Shown in pieces: positions 8,346-17,256 of a stretch of DNA of 64,000 nucleotides. The number at the start of each line of letters is the position of its first letter. Position 1 is the stretch's first letter. The stretch covers positions 54,864 to 118,863 of the forward strand of contig JAMLGJ010000005.1 in NCBI GenBank assembly GCA_023958095.1, read 5' to 3'. The translations under genes were made by a program, and so were the position numbers. The notes under the pieces are model-generated. The model had not been told where the DNA came from. It saw only the letters and a list, made by a program, of their open reading frames with translations, and made no database searches. This DNA comes from Microthrixaceae bacterium (lineage in GTDB: Bacteria; Actinomycetota; Acidimicrobiia; Acidimicrobiales; Microtrichaceae).

Positions 8346-9035
8346 TCAGGGGACCTTGGAGTCGAGCAGCGGGCCGAAGGCCGCGAGCAGCTCGTCGTAG
8401 CCCGTCAGGGCCGGGAACTCGGGGAACTCGGCGATCACGTTCTCGGGCGCCCTGAACAGGAAGCCGTGGTCGGCAGATCCGAGCATCGACACGTCGTTGT
8501 AGGAGTCACCCGCGGCGAGCACCCGGTAGTTGAGGCCCCGGAGTGCCTCCACCGCCCTGCGCTTCTGGTCCGGTTGGCGCAGCACGTAGTCGGTGATCCT
8601 GCCGGAGCGGTCGACCTCGAGGCGGTGGCAGAACACGGTCGGCCAGCCGAGCTGGGCCATGAACGGGCGGGCGAACTCCTCGAAGGTGTCCGAGAGCAGG
8701 ACCACCTGCGTGGTGGCCCGCAGCTCGTCGAGGAACTCCCTCGCCCCCGGGAGCGGGGAGAGCCCGGCGATCACCTGGGTGATGTCGTCCAGTCCGAGCC
8801 CGTTCTCGTGCAGGGTGGCGAGGCGCTCGCCCATCAGCACGTCGTAGTCGGGTTCGTCGCGGGTGGTTCGCCGGAGGGCATCGATCCCGGTCGCCTCGGC
8901 GGTCGCGACCCACACCTCGGGTATGAGCACACCCTCGAGGTCGAGGGTGACCACGGTCTGTCGTACCGGGGGAGTGTCGCTGGGTACCGGACCCCTGTCG
9001 TTGCGGCCGGGGGAGTCGCTGCGGTTCGTTGCCAT
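8346..9035 (-). CDS. thrH: ThrH-like phosphoserine phosphatase / phosphoserine:homoserine phosphotransferase
   Basis: The HAD-fold protein closely follows the ThrH pattern: [14 protein letters not shown] with the nucleophile region carrying Glu where most HADs have the second Asp, [46 protein letters not shown] and [12 protein letters not shown]. Pseudomonas ThrH dephosphorylates phosphoserine and can transfer the phosphate to homoserine. At 229 residues it exceeds the usual ~205 because of a disordered N-terminal extension of about 25 residues; the start could be shorter. It is transcribed toward the phosphodiesterase gene 78 bases away. A role in serine or threonine synthesis is inferred from the family alone; no amino-acid biosynthesis genes adjoin it. 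Confidence 0.85.
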   Translation of the reverse strand: MATNRSDSPGRNDRGPVPSDTPPVRQTVVTLDLEGVLIPEVWVATAEATGIDALRRTTRDEPDYDVLMGERLATLHENGLGLDDITQVIAGLSPLPGAREFLDELRATTQVVLLSDTFEEFARPFMAQLGWPTVFCHRLEVDRSGRITDYVLRQPDQKRRAVEALRGLNYRVLAAGDSYNDVSMLGSADHGFLFRAPENVIAEFPEFPALTGYDELLAAFGPLLDSKVP

Positions 9036-9088
9036 GGGCACAGTCTTGACCACACCGCTGCCACTGCGGGCATTGCGGGGGGTGGGAC

Positions 9089-9433
9089 TCAGGAGGGCTC
9101 TTCGTCGACCTCGATGTCGAACTCGGCGGTGTCGCCCTCGACCGAGGTGATTCTCACGGTGACCCCGTAGCTCTCACCCGAGTCGACGAGCGTGCAGCGC
9201 ATCTCGTTGCCGACCTCGGCGTCGAGGTCATCGGGGCAGGTCACCTCCTCGGGCGCCCGCCCGACCTCGGCCTCGAGGGCGTCGGAGACCTGGTCCGCCG
9301 CCGCGGACGCGGACAGCACCGGGGTCGTGCTGCACGCCAGACCGGCCGGTACGAGGAGCAGGCACAGCAGTGCGAACAGGTGACGCCGCGCAGCGGGCCT
9401 AGACGAGTTCAGGGGTCGGTGGTTGGCTGTCAT
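9089..9433 (-). CDS. DUF4333-like secreted or lipid-anchored protein
   Basis: The 114-residue product has a basic N-terminus and a hydrophobic helix (about residues 19-33) ending in VPAGLAC, so Cys34 may be lipidated, although Gly at -3 makes the lipobox weak. The mature part, [27 protein letters not shown], with paired cysteines and a CTL following, matches the pattern of DUF4333 domains common in actinobacteria. The start at 9433 lies inside the end of the MMPL gene, overlapping by 35 bases, so the two are probably co-translated. Function is unknown; it may be an extracytoplasmic partner of the exporter. Confidence 0.7.
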   Translation of the reverse strand: MTANHRPLNSSRPAARRHLFALLCLLLVPAGLACSTTPVLSASAAADQVSDALEAEVGRAPEEVTCPDDLDAEVGNEMRCTLVDSGESYGVTVRITSVEGDTAEFDIEVDEEPS

Positions 9434-11810
9434 CGGTCTCCTCGCTCGGGGCGGTCGTGCCATCTTCGCCGCCCTCGACGTCGATGTGGGGGATGATGCG
9501 TCCCATCCACCGTGGCAGCCACCAGTTGCGGTCCCCGAGGAGCTCCATGGTGGCGGGCACGAGCAGGAGCCGCACCACCGTCGCGTCGAGCAGCACCGCG
9601 ACCGCCAGCCCGAACCCCATGAGCCTCACCGCCCGGTTGTCCTCGAGGGTGAACGACGCGAACACGAACACCATGATCGCGGCAGCCGCGGTGATCACCC
9701 GGGCAGTGGCGGCGAGTCCATCGGCGACCGAGGTACGCGAATCGCCGGTGCGCATCCACTCCTCGTGGATCCGCGACAGCAGGAACACCTCGTAGTCCAT
9801 CGACAACCCGAACACGATCGCGAACAGCACCATCGGCAGGAAGGGCTCGATCGGGGCGCTCTCGATCCCGAACACCGGGGCACCCCAGCCCCACTGGAAC
9901 ACCGCCACCATCATCCCGTACGCCGCGCCGATGGACAGCAGGTTCATGAGCACGGCCTTGAGCGGCACCAACAGCGATCGGAACACGACCATCAACAGGA
10001 GGAACGAGAGACCGAGCACGGCTGCGAAGAACCAGGGGAGCCGTCCGGACAGGTACTCCGAGAAGTCCACCGTGACCGCCACGAAGCCGGTCACGAGCAC
10101 GTCGGTGCCCGACGGTTCGACCCCGGGGAGCACCTCGCTGCGCAATTCGTGCACGAGGTCGGTGGTCGCTCCGTCCTGGGGAGCGGTGCTCGGCTGGACA
10201 CGCCAGAACACCGCGGAAGCGCTCTCGAGGGAGGGATCCAGCAGCGTGTTGGGGATCGGGCCGGTCACCGCATCCACTCCATCCCGGGCGGCGATGGCCT
10301 CGGTGGTGGCCAGCAGTGCGGCGCGGTCGGAGTCGTCGTCGATCTCGGCGACCAGGATCAGTGGTCCGTTCGAGCCCGCGCCGAAGCCCTCGGCCATCAG
10401 GTCATAGGCCTGGCGTGTGGTGTTGGACTCCGGGTTGTTGCCCTGGTCGGAGAACCCGAGGCGCATCGACAGCACCGGTGTGGCTGCCAGCAACAGCACC
10501 GCGGCACTGGCGAGAGCGACGGTCCACGGTCGGGCCTGGACCGTCCTGCTCCAGCGGTACGCGAGTGTTTCACGGAGGGGCTTGACCCTGCGGGGTGGCA
10601 GGCGCCTCTTGAGCGGGGCGAGCACGAGGCCGGCGGCCAGCACCACGACGGCGAGGGGTAGGCCGACCAGCATCGGCTGGACCCTGAAGCCGAGCCCGAT
10701 GAGTGCCACCACCACGCAGCCAGCAGCGATCACACCCCGCCAACGGCTGATCTCGATCCGCTCGCCCACGTAGCCCAGCAGCGCCGGCAACAGGGTAAGC
10801 GAGGACACGAGTGTGAGCGAGACGACCGTGGCGGAGCCGACGGCCAGGCCGTTCACGAAACCGACTCCCATGAGCAGCATGCCCAACAGGGAGATGACCA
10901 CTGTCACCCCTGCGAAGGCCACCGCGCGACCCGAGGTGTTGATGGCGATGCTGACCGCCTCGGTGACCGTGTGCCCGGAGGAGAGCTGCTCCCGGTACCG
11001 CGTGACGATGAACAGGGCGTAGTCGATGCCCACACCGAGGCCGATCATCACGCCCAGGGTGAGCGCGAAGTCGGGCATGGACACGAGGTTCGACAACAAC
11101 AGGATCGATGCCGCACCCGCCCCGATGCCTCCCAGCGCCACCCCGATCGGCAGGCTCATCGCCAGCACCGAACCGGTTGCGAGCACGAGGATCACGATTG
11201 CGAAGGCGAGGCCCAGCAACTCCGAGGAGGGGGGTTCGAAGTCGGCGAAGACCTGGCCGCCGTACTCGACCCTGACTCCCTCGAGGTCGGGTTCGAGCGC
11301 CTCGACCTCCTCGGCGAACTCCTGGGCGGCGCTCTGGTCGAGTGAGCCGGGCAACTCCACCTCGGCATACGCGATCGTCCCGTCCCCGGACACCTGCTCC
11401 TGGCCGGCGAGCAGCGACGGGTCCACATCCTCGCCCAGGAAGTCCCCCATGGCTGCCAGGGCAGCAGCGGGGTCGTCCACCGGCGGAGCGAAGGGACTCG
11501 TCACTGTGGTCCCCTCGATGGCGTCCACCTCGGCGAGGAACCCCTCGATGCCGGAACGGACACCCTCGTCGTCGAATCCGCTCTCGCTCTGGAACACGAT
11601 GCGTCCGGTCGCTCCGGCACCGAAGCCGCCGAACCGCTCCTCGAGCACGTCGAACCCGGCGCGGCTCTCCACGTCGGGCAGGTCGAAGTCGCTGCGTACG
11701 TCGCTGCCCAGCACACCGCTGAGCGCACCCAACCCGAGAATGCCGATCAACCACGACGCCACCACGGCGTGTCGATGGCGAACGCAGAATGCTCCTAGTC
11801 GGCTGAACAC
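9399..11810 (-). CDS. MMPL family RND transporter
   Basis: The 803-residue protein has the two-fold MMPL/RND architecture: a TM helix at the N-terminus (HRHAVVASWLIGILGLGAL), an extracellular loop of about 170 residues, six TM helices, a second loop and five to six further helices. Diagnostic stretches are GLGVGIDYALFIVTRYRE in the first half and FGLSMDYEVFLLSRIHEEW in the second, where the Asp/Tyr pairs form the proton relay in MmpL proteins. It probably exports lipids or other hydrophobic compounds using the proton gradient. The GTG at 11810 has AGGAG seven bases upstream. The C-terminal tail is short, unlike MmpL3. Substrate unknown. Confidence 0.9.
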   Translation of the reverse strand: MFSRLGAFCVRHRHAVVASWLIGILGLGALSGVLGSDVRSDFDLPDVESRAGFDVLEERFGGFGAGATGRIVFQSESGFDDEGVRSGIEGFLAEVDAIEGTTVTSPFAPPVDDPAAALAAMGDFLGEDVDPSLLAGQEQVSGDGTIAYAEVELPGSLDQSAAQEFAEEVEALEPDLEGVRVEYGGQVFADFEPPSSELLGLAFAIVILVLATGSVLAMSLPIGVALGGIGAGAASILLLSNLVSMPDFALTLGVMIGLGVGIDYALFIVTRYREQLSSGHTVTEAVSIAINTSGRAVAFAGVTVVISLLGMLLMGVGFVNGLAVGSATVVSLTLVSSLTLLPALLGYVGERIEISRWRGVIAAGCVVVALIGLGFRVQPMLVGLPLAVVVLAAGLVLAPLKRRLPPRRVKPLRETLAYRWSRTVQARPWTVALASAAVLLLAATPVLSMRLGFSDQGNNPESNTTRQAYDLMAEGFGAGSNGPLILVAEIDDDSDRAALLATTEAIAARDGVDAVTGPIPNTLLDPSLESASAVFWRVQPSTAPQDGATTDLVHELRSEVLPGVEPSGTDVLVTGFVAVTVDFSEYLSGRLPWFFAAVLGLSFLLLMVVFRSLLVPLKAVLMNLLSIGAAYGMMVAVFQWGWGAPVFGIESAPIEPFLPMVLFAIVFGLSMDYEVFLLSRIHEEWMRTGDSRTSVADGLAATARVITAAAAIMVFVFASFTLEDNRAVRLMGFGLAVAVLLDATVVRLLLVPATMELLGDRNWWLPRWMGRIIPHIDVEGGEDGTTAPSEETDDSQPPTPELV

Positions 11811-11958
11811 GTCTGGTCTCCTGGTGGGCCTCGTCGGTCGCGGGCGCGCGGTTCCGGATCCCCGGGACCGTGGCGGAGCAAGTCTGTTCAGCTGCCCGGG
11901 CGGGGACCAATCCAAGGTGGTGTGACAGGTGTCCCCCCGAGGTGTGCGGGCCCGGTGC

Positions 11959-13038
11959 CTACTGCGGGTCCTCGCCCAGGTAGATCCCGACGGACCGCGC
12001 GGTGTGGGCCCGCTCCTCGTGCGGGTCGACCCTCGCGGAACCTGCACTCACGACGTCGGCCAGGGGAACAGGCCTGATCCGCGTCCCGTGGAGCGCAACC
12101 ATGGAATCGAAGGTGCCCTCGGCTACCAGGTCGACTGCGTGTATGCCGAACTCCGTGGCCAGGATCGTGTCCATGGGGCTGGGCTCCCCGCCCCGCTGGA
12201 TGTGCCCCAGCACGGTCGCCCGGGCCTCGATGGCACCCCCACTGGCTTCCTCCACCGCGATGGCGAGGGCTTCACCCACCCCGCCGTGGTGACGCCGCTC
12301 GCTGCGTTCGCTCACGCCCACCGCGGTGCCGGCGGGAGGGTCGGCCCCCTCGGCCACCACGACCAGGGCGAACGCCTGGCTGCGCCGGCTCCTCGTGGCC
12401 TCGATGGCAGCCATGAGGCCCTCCATCGACCACGGGATCTCGGGTATGAGGACTGCATCGGCACCGCTCGCGATGCCGGCGGCGAGGGCCAGGTGCCCCG
12501 CGCCGCGACCCATGGTCTCGAGGATCATCACCCTGTCATGGCTCACACCGGTGGTGCGCAGCTGCGCCGCGGCCCTCGACACCGTGCGCACCGCCGTGTC
12601 GAAGCCGATCGACTGGTCGGTCAGCGCGACGTCGTTGTCGATGGTCTTGGGAATCCCCACGAGGTTCCAGCCCGAGCGCGCATGCTCGGCGAGGATCGCG
12701 AGTGAGCCGTCCCCCCCGATCGCTATGAGGGCATCCAGCCCTAGTGCCTGGTAGCCGTCCTCGATCTCGGATGCCACCGCGTCTATCGCCTTGTTGATCG
12801 ATCCGAGGATCGTGCCGCCGGTGCTGAGCATCGGGTCGTAGCCGTCGATGTCAAGGAGTTCGGGGCTCAGGGGCCTCGCCTGGCGGTGGGCCAGACCGGC
12901 CACCGCATCCTCTATGCCGAGCACCTCGAAGCCGTGACCGTGCACCGCCCGACGGGTTATCGCCCGGATCGCCGCGTTGAGGCCCGGGCAGTCGCCGCCG
13001 CTGGTCATCACCCCGATTCGCTTGGTGTCGCTGCTCAT
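11959..13038 (-). CDS. pfkA: 6-phosphofructokinase (group A, Gly/Lys donor-site combination)
   Basis: The 359-residue enzyme phosphorylates fructose 6-phosphate in glycolysis. Visible are GVMTSGGDCPGLNAAIR, AIGGDGSLAI, GIPKTIDNDV with the catalytic TIDND Asp, SIGFDTAV and LETMGRGAGHLAL. In this family Gly at the GGDG position favours ATP, while Lys in PKTIDND is usual in pyrophosphate-dependent enzymes. The mixture occurs in several actinobacterial PFKs, and ATP is the more likely donor. AGGAGG lies seven bases before the ATG. It follows the MFS gene by 43 bases and may share its transcript. Confidence 0.92.
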   Translation of the reverse strand: MSSDTKRIGVMTSGGDCPGLNAAIRAITRRAVHGHGFEVLGIEDAVAGLAHRQARPLSPELLDIDGYDPMLSTGGTILGSINKAIDAVASEIEDGYQALGLDALIAIGGDGSLAILAEHARSGWNLVGIPKTIDNDVALTDQSIGFDTAVRTVSRAAAQLRTTGVSHDRVMILETMGRGAGHLALAAGIASGADAVLIPEIPWSMEGLMAAIEATRSRRSQAFALVVVAEGADPPAGTAVGVSERSERRHHGGVGEALAIAVEEASGGAIEARATVLGHIQRGGEPSPMDTILATEFGIHAVDLVAEGTFDSMVALHGTRIRPVPLADVVSAGSARVDPHEERAHTARSVGIYLGEDPQ

Positions 13039-13081
13039 GATCGGCCTCCTGGCCCGTGCTCTGCGGTGTTCCCAGTCTGGT

Positions 13082-14305
13082 TCAGCCAGCGCAGTGACCC
13101 TGACCACCCCCGGGTGCAGCATCCTCCTCGAGGCCGATCTGGGAGAACAGGTGGATGCCGAGCACGGCCAGTGCGACCGTCGACCCGGCGACCAGGGTCG
13201 CGGAGGTGCCGATGCCGGCGAACATGGGGGCGAACAGCAGGGGACCCGTGGCCTGGCCCAGGCGCACCGCGGCGACCCAGGTCGCCAGCACGACGCCGCG
13301 TTGTGCGGCTCCCGCACGGGCGGCGGTGGTCTCCTGCAGCGAGGGGACGGTGGCTCCCTCACCGGCACCGTAGAGCAGCAGCCCGATGACGACCATCCAG
13401 AGCGCCGGGGCCAGGCCCATCCCGAGCAGCGCGACCCCGAACGCGGCCGCGCCCGCGACGAGCAGCGAGCGCAGGCCCAGGAACTGCCTGAGGCGGGTCA
13501 GGTTGAGCGCGATGAGGGTCGAGCTGAGCGACGGCACGCCCAGCAGCAGTCCCCGTGGAGCGGCCGACAGCCCGAACACGTCGTCGAGGTGCACCGGCAG
13601 GGTGGTGAGGAACAGACCGAAGATCATCACGAAGATCAGGAACCCCGATGCGATCGTGGCACGGATGGGAGGGGAGCGGAGCACCTTGCGGGCCGCCGCG
13701 ATCTGCCCGCGCAGCGAGTCCTGTTCGTTCGGAGGGCGCACGTCGTCGAGCGACCGTGCCGCGGCGACCGCGGTGAGCAGCCCGAGTGAACTCGGCGCCA
13801 GCGACAGACGCCAGGAGCCAAGTGCACCGAGCACACCCGACAGCATCGGGAGCAGTGCCAGACCCGACGTCAGGACGGCTGCGTTGCGCCCGACCTCCCG
13901 TATCCGGTCCGCACCCTCGTAGTGGTCCCCGATGAGCACCACCGCGAGGTTGATGAGCCCCGCGGTGCCGATGCCCATCAGCAACCTCGCAGCGATCAGC
14001 AGCCAGAAGGTAGGTGCCAGGGCGGTCACCACCCCCGTGATCCCGAAGAGCACGAGACATGGCACGAGCACGCGCTTGCGCCCGTGCCGATCCGCCAGGA
14101 CCCCGATCACCGGAGCTGCCAGGACGCCCGGAAGCGAGGCGGAGGCCACCAGCAGACCCGCCGCGGAGTCGGGTCGGTCGAAGTGTGCGATCACGTCGGG
14201 CAGCACCGGTGACACGAGTGTGTTGGCGGTGATCCCGGTCAGTGTGATCGACCAGATCAGCAGGGGAGCGGGGCGTCGACCGGGCCAGTTGGTCGAGGCG
14301 GGCAT
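13082..14305 (-). CDS. MFS transporter
   Basis: The 407-residue protein has about 12 TM helices and the MFS motif A between TM2 and TM3 (GVLADRHGRKRVLVP). NTLVSPVLPDVIAHF in TM1 and GLLVASASLPGVLAAPVIG fit drug:proton antiporters of the DHA1 group, suggesting multidrug or metabolite efflux. The start at 14305 is set by the -10 box TACGGT (14317-14312) six bases upstream, so the mRNA is probably leaderless. It lies upstream of pfkA on the same strand and divergent from the ABC importer genes. The substrate cannot be predicted. Confidence 0.85.
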   Translation of the reverse strand: MPASTNWPGRRPAPLLIWSITLTGITANTLVSPVLPDVIAHFDRPDSAAGLLVASASLPGVLAAPVIGVLADRHGRKRVLVPCLVLFGITGVVTALAPTFWLLIAARLLMGIGTAGLINLAVVLIGDHYEGADRIREVGRNAAVLTSGLALLPMLSGVLGALGSWRLSLAPSSLGLLTAVAAARSLDDVRPPNEQDSLRGQIAAARKVLRSPPIRATIASGFLIFVMIFGLFLTTLPVHLDDVFGLSAAPRGLLLGVPSLSSTLIALNLTRLRQFLGLRSLLVAGAAAFGVALLGMGLAPALWMVVIGLLLYGAGEGATVPSLQETTAARAGAAQRGVVLATWVAAVRLGQATGPLLFAPMFAGIGTSATLVAGSTVALAVLGIHLFSQIGLEEDAAPGGGQGHCAG

Positions 14306-14311
14306 CCGCCG

Positions 14312-14317
14312 ACCGTA
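14312..14317 (-). promoter_or_regulatory. -10 box TACGGT, leaderless promoter
   Basis: On the minus strand TACGGT, six bases and then the ATG at 14305 give leaderless spacing for the MFS gene. Confidence 0.4.
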
Positions 14318-14384
14318 TCCGAGCACCGCGCGTGCGGGGACCATCACGGGAGTCCCTCGGTAGCGTTACCGCGAGGAGCGTGTA

Positions 14385-14390
14385 TAGCCT
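14385..14390 (+). promoter_or_regulatory. -10 box TAGCCT upstream of a tiny ORF and the ABC importer operon
   Basis: TATAGCCT at 14383-14390 gives a -10 element ten bases before the ATG at 14401. CCTAA at 14392-14396 resembles half of a DtxR/IdeR iron box, but the other half is absent, so iron control is not shown. Confidence 0.35.
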
Positions 14391-14400
14391 TCCTAACAGG

Positions 14401-14448
14401 ATGCAGGACACGAAGCGGAGCAGCCGAGACCGGGCCGCACCCCGATGA
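14401..14448 (+). CDS. Putative 15-residue upstream ORF coupled to the ABC permease
   Basis: ATG at 14401 opens a 15-codon ORF (MQDTKRSSRDRAAPR) whose TGA at 14446-14448 overlaps the ATG of the permease (ATGA). It follows a -10 box at near-leaderless distance. As at 3292, this looks like a tiny cistron that passes ribosomes to the main gene, which itself has only a weak ribosome binding site. The Arg/Lys-rich peptide has no recognised function. It may be a chance ORF. Confidence 0.35.
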   Translation: MQDTKRSSRDRAAPR

Positions 14449-15980
14449 AGCGCGTTCGCTCCCGCCAGGAGTCGGTGCCGCTGATGCTCCTGGCACCCGC
14501 CGTGGTGGCGGTCCTGGTGGCGCTACTGCCTCTCTGGTACCTGCTGGACCAGGCCGCCGGGGAGGGCCTGGCCAACGCCTGGTCCGACCTGTGGACATCG
14601 CAGACGGCCCAGCTGCTCTGGCGCAGCCTCGGCCTGGCGGTCACAGTCACCGCTCTGTGCGTGCTCATCGGCACCACCAGTGCCTTCCTCGTCGTGCGCA
14701 CCGACGTTCCCATGGCCCGTACCTTCGAGGTGCTGCTCGCGCTGCCCCTGGCCGTACCGTCGTTCGTGGCCGCCTTCTCCTGGGTGTCCTGGTTCCGCTG
14801 GCTGGCCGGATTCTGGGGTGCGGTACTCGTGCTCACGCTGGTGTCCTACCCGTTCGTCTACCTGCCGGTGGTCGCAGCCCTGCGGCGCCTGGACCCCGCC
14901 CAGGAGGAGGTGGCGCGCAGCCTCGGCAGGTCACGTACGGGGGTGGTCGCCGCGGTCACGCTGCCACAGCTCAGGCCGGCGGTGGCTGCAGGCGCGCTCC
15001 TGGTGGCCCTGTACGTGCTGTCGGACTTCGGGGCGGTCGGCACCATGCGCTACGAGGCGTTCACATGGGTGATCTACGGCGCCTTCCGGGCCGGCTTCGA
15101 TCCCGGACGCGCCGCGGTCCTCTCCTCGCTGCTCGTCGCGGTGGCGTTGCTCGTGGTATTCGCCGAGTCCGTGGTGAGGGGCAGGCCCGGGTTCACCCGG
15201 TTGGGGAGTGGTGCGCCGAGATCACCCGAGCGACTCGATCTCGGTCCCTGGCGTGCGGCGGCCCTCGTGGTGCTGTTCACGGTGCTGCTGCCCGCGGTGG
15301 CCTTCCCGGTGGGGAGCGTCACGATCTGGTTCCTGCGCGGCTTCTCCGCAGGCATCGACTGGGCGGAGCTCGCAACGGCTGCCGCGCAGAGCCTCCTGCT
15401 GGCCGTGAGCGGCATGGTGGCGACGATGCTGATGGCCGTGCCGTTGGGAATCCTCGCCGCCCGCCACCGGAACAGGCGGACGAGGTTCATCGAAGGGTCG
15501 GTGTACGTGACGCACGCGTTGCCCGGCATCGTGGTGGCCCTGAGCCTGGTGTTCGTCGGCGTCAACCTCCTGCGGCCCCTCTACCAGAGCGTTCCGATGG
15601 TTGCGCTCGCCTATGCGGTCCTGTTCCTGCCTCTCGGGGTCGGTGCAGTGCGAGCGTCGGTCGAGCAGTCACCGGTCGTGCTCGAGGAGGTCGCCCACTG
15701 CCTCGGAGCGGGACGTTGGCGTGTGCTGGCCCGGGTCACCCTGCCCCTGGCGCTGCCGGGCCTGGCCTCGGGAGCCGCGCTCGTCCTCCTGGCGGCCATG
15801 AAGGAACTACCCGCGACCCTGTTGTTGCACCCGACGGGAACCGAGACCCTGGCGATGAACGTCTGGTCGGACACCGCGGTGGGCAGGTATGCCTCGGCCG
15901 CACCGTTCGCCCTCGCCCTGTTGCTGGTCGCGGTCGTGCCCACGTGGCTGTTGGCCCGGACCTCGAGGAGTGCCCTGTGA
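14445..15980 (+). CDS. ABC transporter permease, fused two-domain iron(III)/thiamine type
   Basis: The 511-residue protein has about 12 TM helices and two copies of the binding-protein-dependent transport permease domain, each with its EAA loop (EVARSLGRSRTGVVAAVTLPQL at about residues 163-184; EEVAHCLGAGRWRVLARVTLPL in the second half). Such fused permeases belong to the FbpB/ThiP group that imports Fe(III) or thiamine. LLLAAMKELPATLLLHPTG near the end is typical of the iron members. It is coupled to the ATPase gene through GTGA. No periplasmic binding protein gene is in the window, so the substrate stays open between iron and other ligands. Confidence 0.85.
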   Translation: MKRVRSRQESVPLMLLAPAVVAVLVALLPLWYLLDQAAGEGLANAWSDLWTSQTAQLLWRSLGLAVTVTALCVLIGTTSAFLVVRTDVPMARTFEVLLALPLAVPSFVAAFSWVSWFRWLAGFWGAVLVLTLVSYPFVYLPVVAALRRLDPAQEEVARSLGRSRTGVVAAVTLPQLRPAVAAGALLVALYVLSDFGAVGTMRYEAFTWVIYGAFRAGFDPGRAAVLSSLLVAVALLVVFAESVVRGRPGFTRLGSGAPRSPERLDLGPWRAAALVVLFTVLLPAVAFPVGSVTIWFLRGFSAGIDWAELATAAAQSLLLAVSGMVATMLMAVPLGILAARHRNRRTRFIEGSVYVTHALPGIVVALSLVFVGVNLLRPLYQSVPMVALAYAVLFLPLGVGAVRASVEQSPVVLEEVAHCLGAGRWRVLARVTLPLALPGLASGAALVLLAAMKELPATLLLHPTGTETLAMNVWSDTAVGRYASAAPFALALLLVAVVPTWLLARTSRSAL

Positions 15981-17155
15981 TTCCGGCCAGACCCGTGGAG
16001 GGCCCGGCCGCACCCCCCGGCCCCGTGTCGTTGGATGCGCAGGCGGCAGGGAGCCAGCAACAGGCATCGGAGCGGACCGCCGCCATGGGGCCGAACCCCG
16101 CGCAGCCCGCACTGGAGGTCCACTCGTTGCACGCGGGCTATGGCGAGACCGACGTGCTCGATGGCATCGACCTGAGCGTCGCCGACGGCGAGATCGTGTC
16201 ACTGCTCGGGCCATCGGGCTGTGGAAAGACCACCCTGCTGCGCTGCATCGCCGGCTTCGTGACCCCCTCGAGCGGCGTGATCCGCATCCACGGGCGCGAG
16301 GTGTTCGGGCCGCGGGGCTCGGTCGTGCCGGAGAGGCGTCAGGTGGGCCTCGTGCCACAGGAGGGTGCACTGTTCCCGCACCTCGACGTGGGAGCGAACG
16401 TCGCGTTCGGTCTGGCCGGCATGTCCCGCCGGGAGAGTCGTGCACGGGTGGAGGAGGTGCTGGCGATGGTCGGTCTGGCCGGCTGGCAGCGGCGCCGGCC
16501 GGCCGAGCTCTCCGGCGGCCAGCAACAGCGGGTGGCCCTTGCCCGCGCGCTTGCACCATCACCGCGCCTGGTGCTGCTGGACGAGCCCTTCTCCGCCCTC
16601 GATGCCGGTCTCCGCCAGCAGGTGCGCGAGGAGGTCCGCCTAGTGCTGTCGCGCGCACGGGTCGCAACGGTGATGGTGACCCACGACCAGGCCGAGGCGC
16701 TGTCGTTCTCCGAACGGGCCGCTGTCATGGACCGGGGCCGCATCCTGCAGGTCGACGACCCCGCCACGCTCTACCGACACCCGGCGGATCCCGTCGTGGG
16801 TGCTTTCGTCGGCGACTCCACTCAACTCCCCGGCCTCCGGCACGCCGGGACGGTCGACACCGCCCTCGGAGTGCTGCGGGTGGACGGCGGCCCCGCTGGC
16901 TCCGAGGTGGCACACGAAGAGGTGGTTGCGGTGCTGGTCCGTCCCGAACAGGTGCGCCTCGGCGCCGAGGGTTCAGGCGTGGCCGCCGAGGTGCTCGGCA
17001 TCCAGTACTTCGGTCACGACGCGCTGGTGCGCCTCGGGCTGGCCGACGGCACCGAGCTGCTCGCACGTGTGCAGGGGACCTGCCTGCCCGCCCGGGGCAG
17101 CCGGGTCGGCCTGAGTGTCGAAGGGGACGTTGCGGTGTTCGATCACCCGTCCTAG
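15977..17155 (+). CDS. ABC transporter ATP-binding protein, Fe(III)/spermidine type with TOBE domain
   Basis: The 392-residue ATPase has Walker A GPSGCGKTT, Q-loop VPQEGALFPHL, signature LSGGQQQR, Walker B LVLLDEPFSALDAG and switch VTHDQAEAL, then a C-terminal TOBE regulatory domain (about residues 280-392, including LVRPEQVRLG). This is the FbpC/PotA-like group and energises the fused permease next to it. The GTG at 15977 overlaps the permease stop as GTGA, with GAGGAG seven bases before it. About 45 low-complexity residues precede the ATPase domain; an in-frame ATG at 16085 would remove most of them. Iron import is the likeliest role, not proven. Confidence 0.9.
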   Translation: MIPARPVEGPAAPPGPVSLDAQAAGSQQQASERTAAMGPNPAQPALEVHSLHAGYGETDVLDGIDLSVADGEIVSLLGPSGCGKTTLLRCIAGFVTPSSGVIRIHGREVFGPRGSVVPERRQVGLVPQEGALFPHLDVGANVAFGLAGMSRRESRARVEEVLAMVGLAGWQRRRPAELSGGQQQRVALARALAPSPRLVLLDEPFSALDAGLRQQVREEVRLVLSRARVATVMVTHDQAEALSFSERAAVMDRGRILQVDDPATLYRHPADPVVGAFVGDSTQLPGLRHAGTVDTALGVLRVDGGPAGSEVAHEEVVAVLVRPEQVRLGAEGSGVAAEVLGIQYFGHDALVRLGLADGTELLARVQGTCLPARGSRVGLSVEGDVAVFDHPS

Positions 17156-17244
17156 GTGCACGCGACGAGGTGTGGGCGGACCGGCTGGTCCTCGCCGGCA
17201 GCTCCGAGCCGCCCGTTGCCGCACGGCCAGCGGGCCCACTGGTG

Positions 17245-17250
17245 TAGCGT
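17245..17250 (+). promoter_or_regulatory. -10 box TAGCGT, leaderless promoter
   Basis: TAGCGT is followed after six bases by the GTG at 17257 of the small membrane protein gene. Confidence 0.45.
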
Positions 17251-17256
17251 CACGGC

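Noticed and set aside
14383..14400. Possible DtxR/IdeR iron box before the ABC importer
   Set aside because: Only the right half (CCTAA) matches; the left half of the 19-base consensus is missing, so I do not call it an operator.
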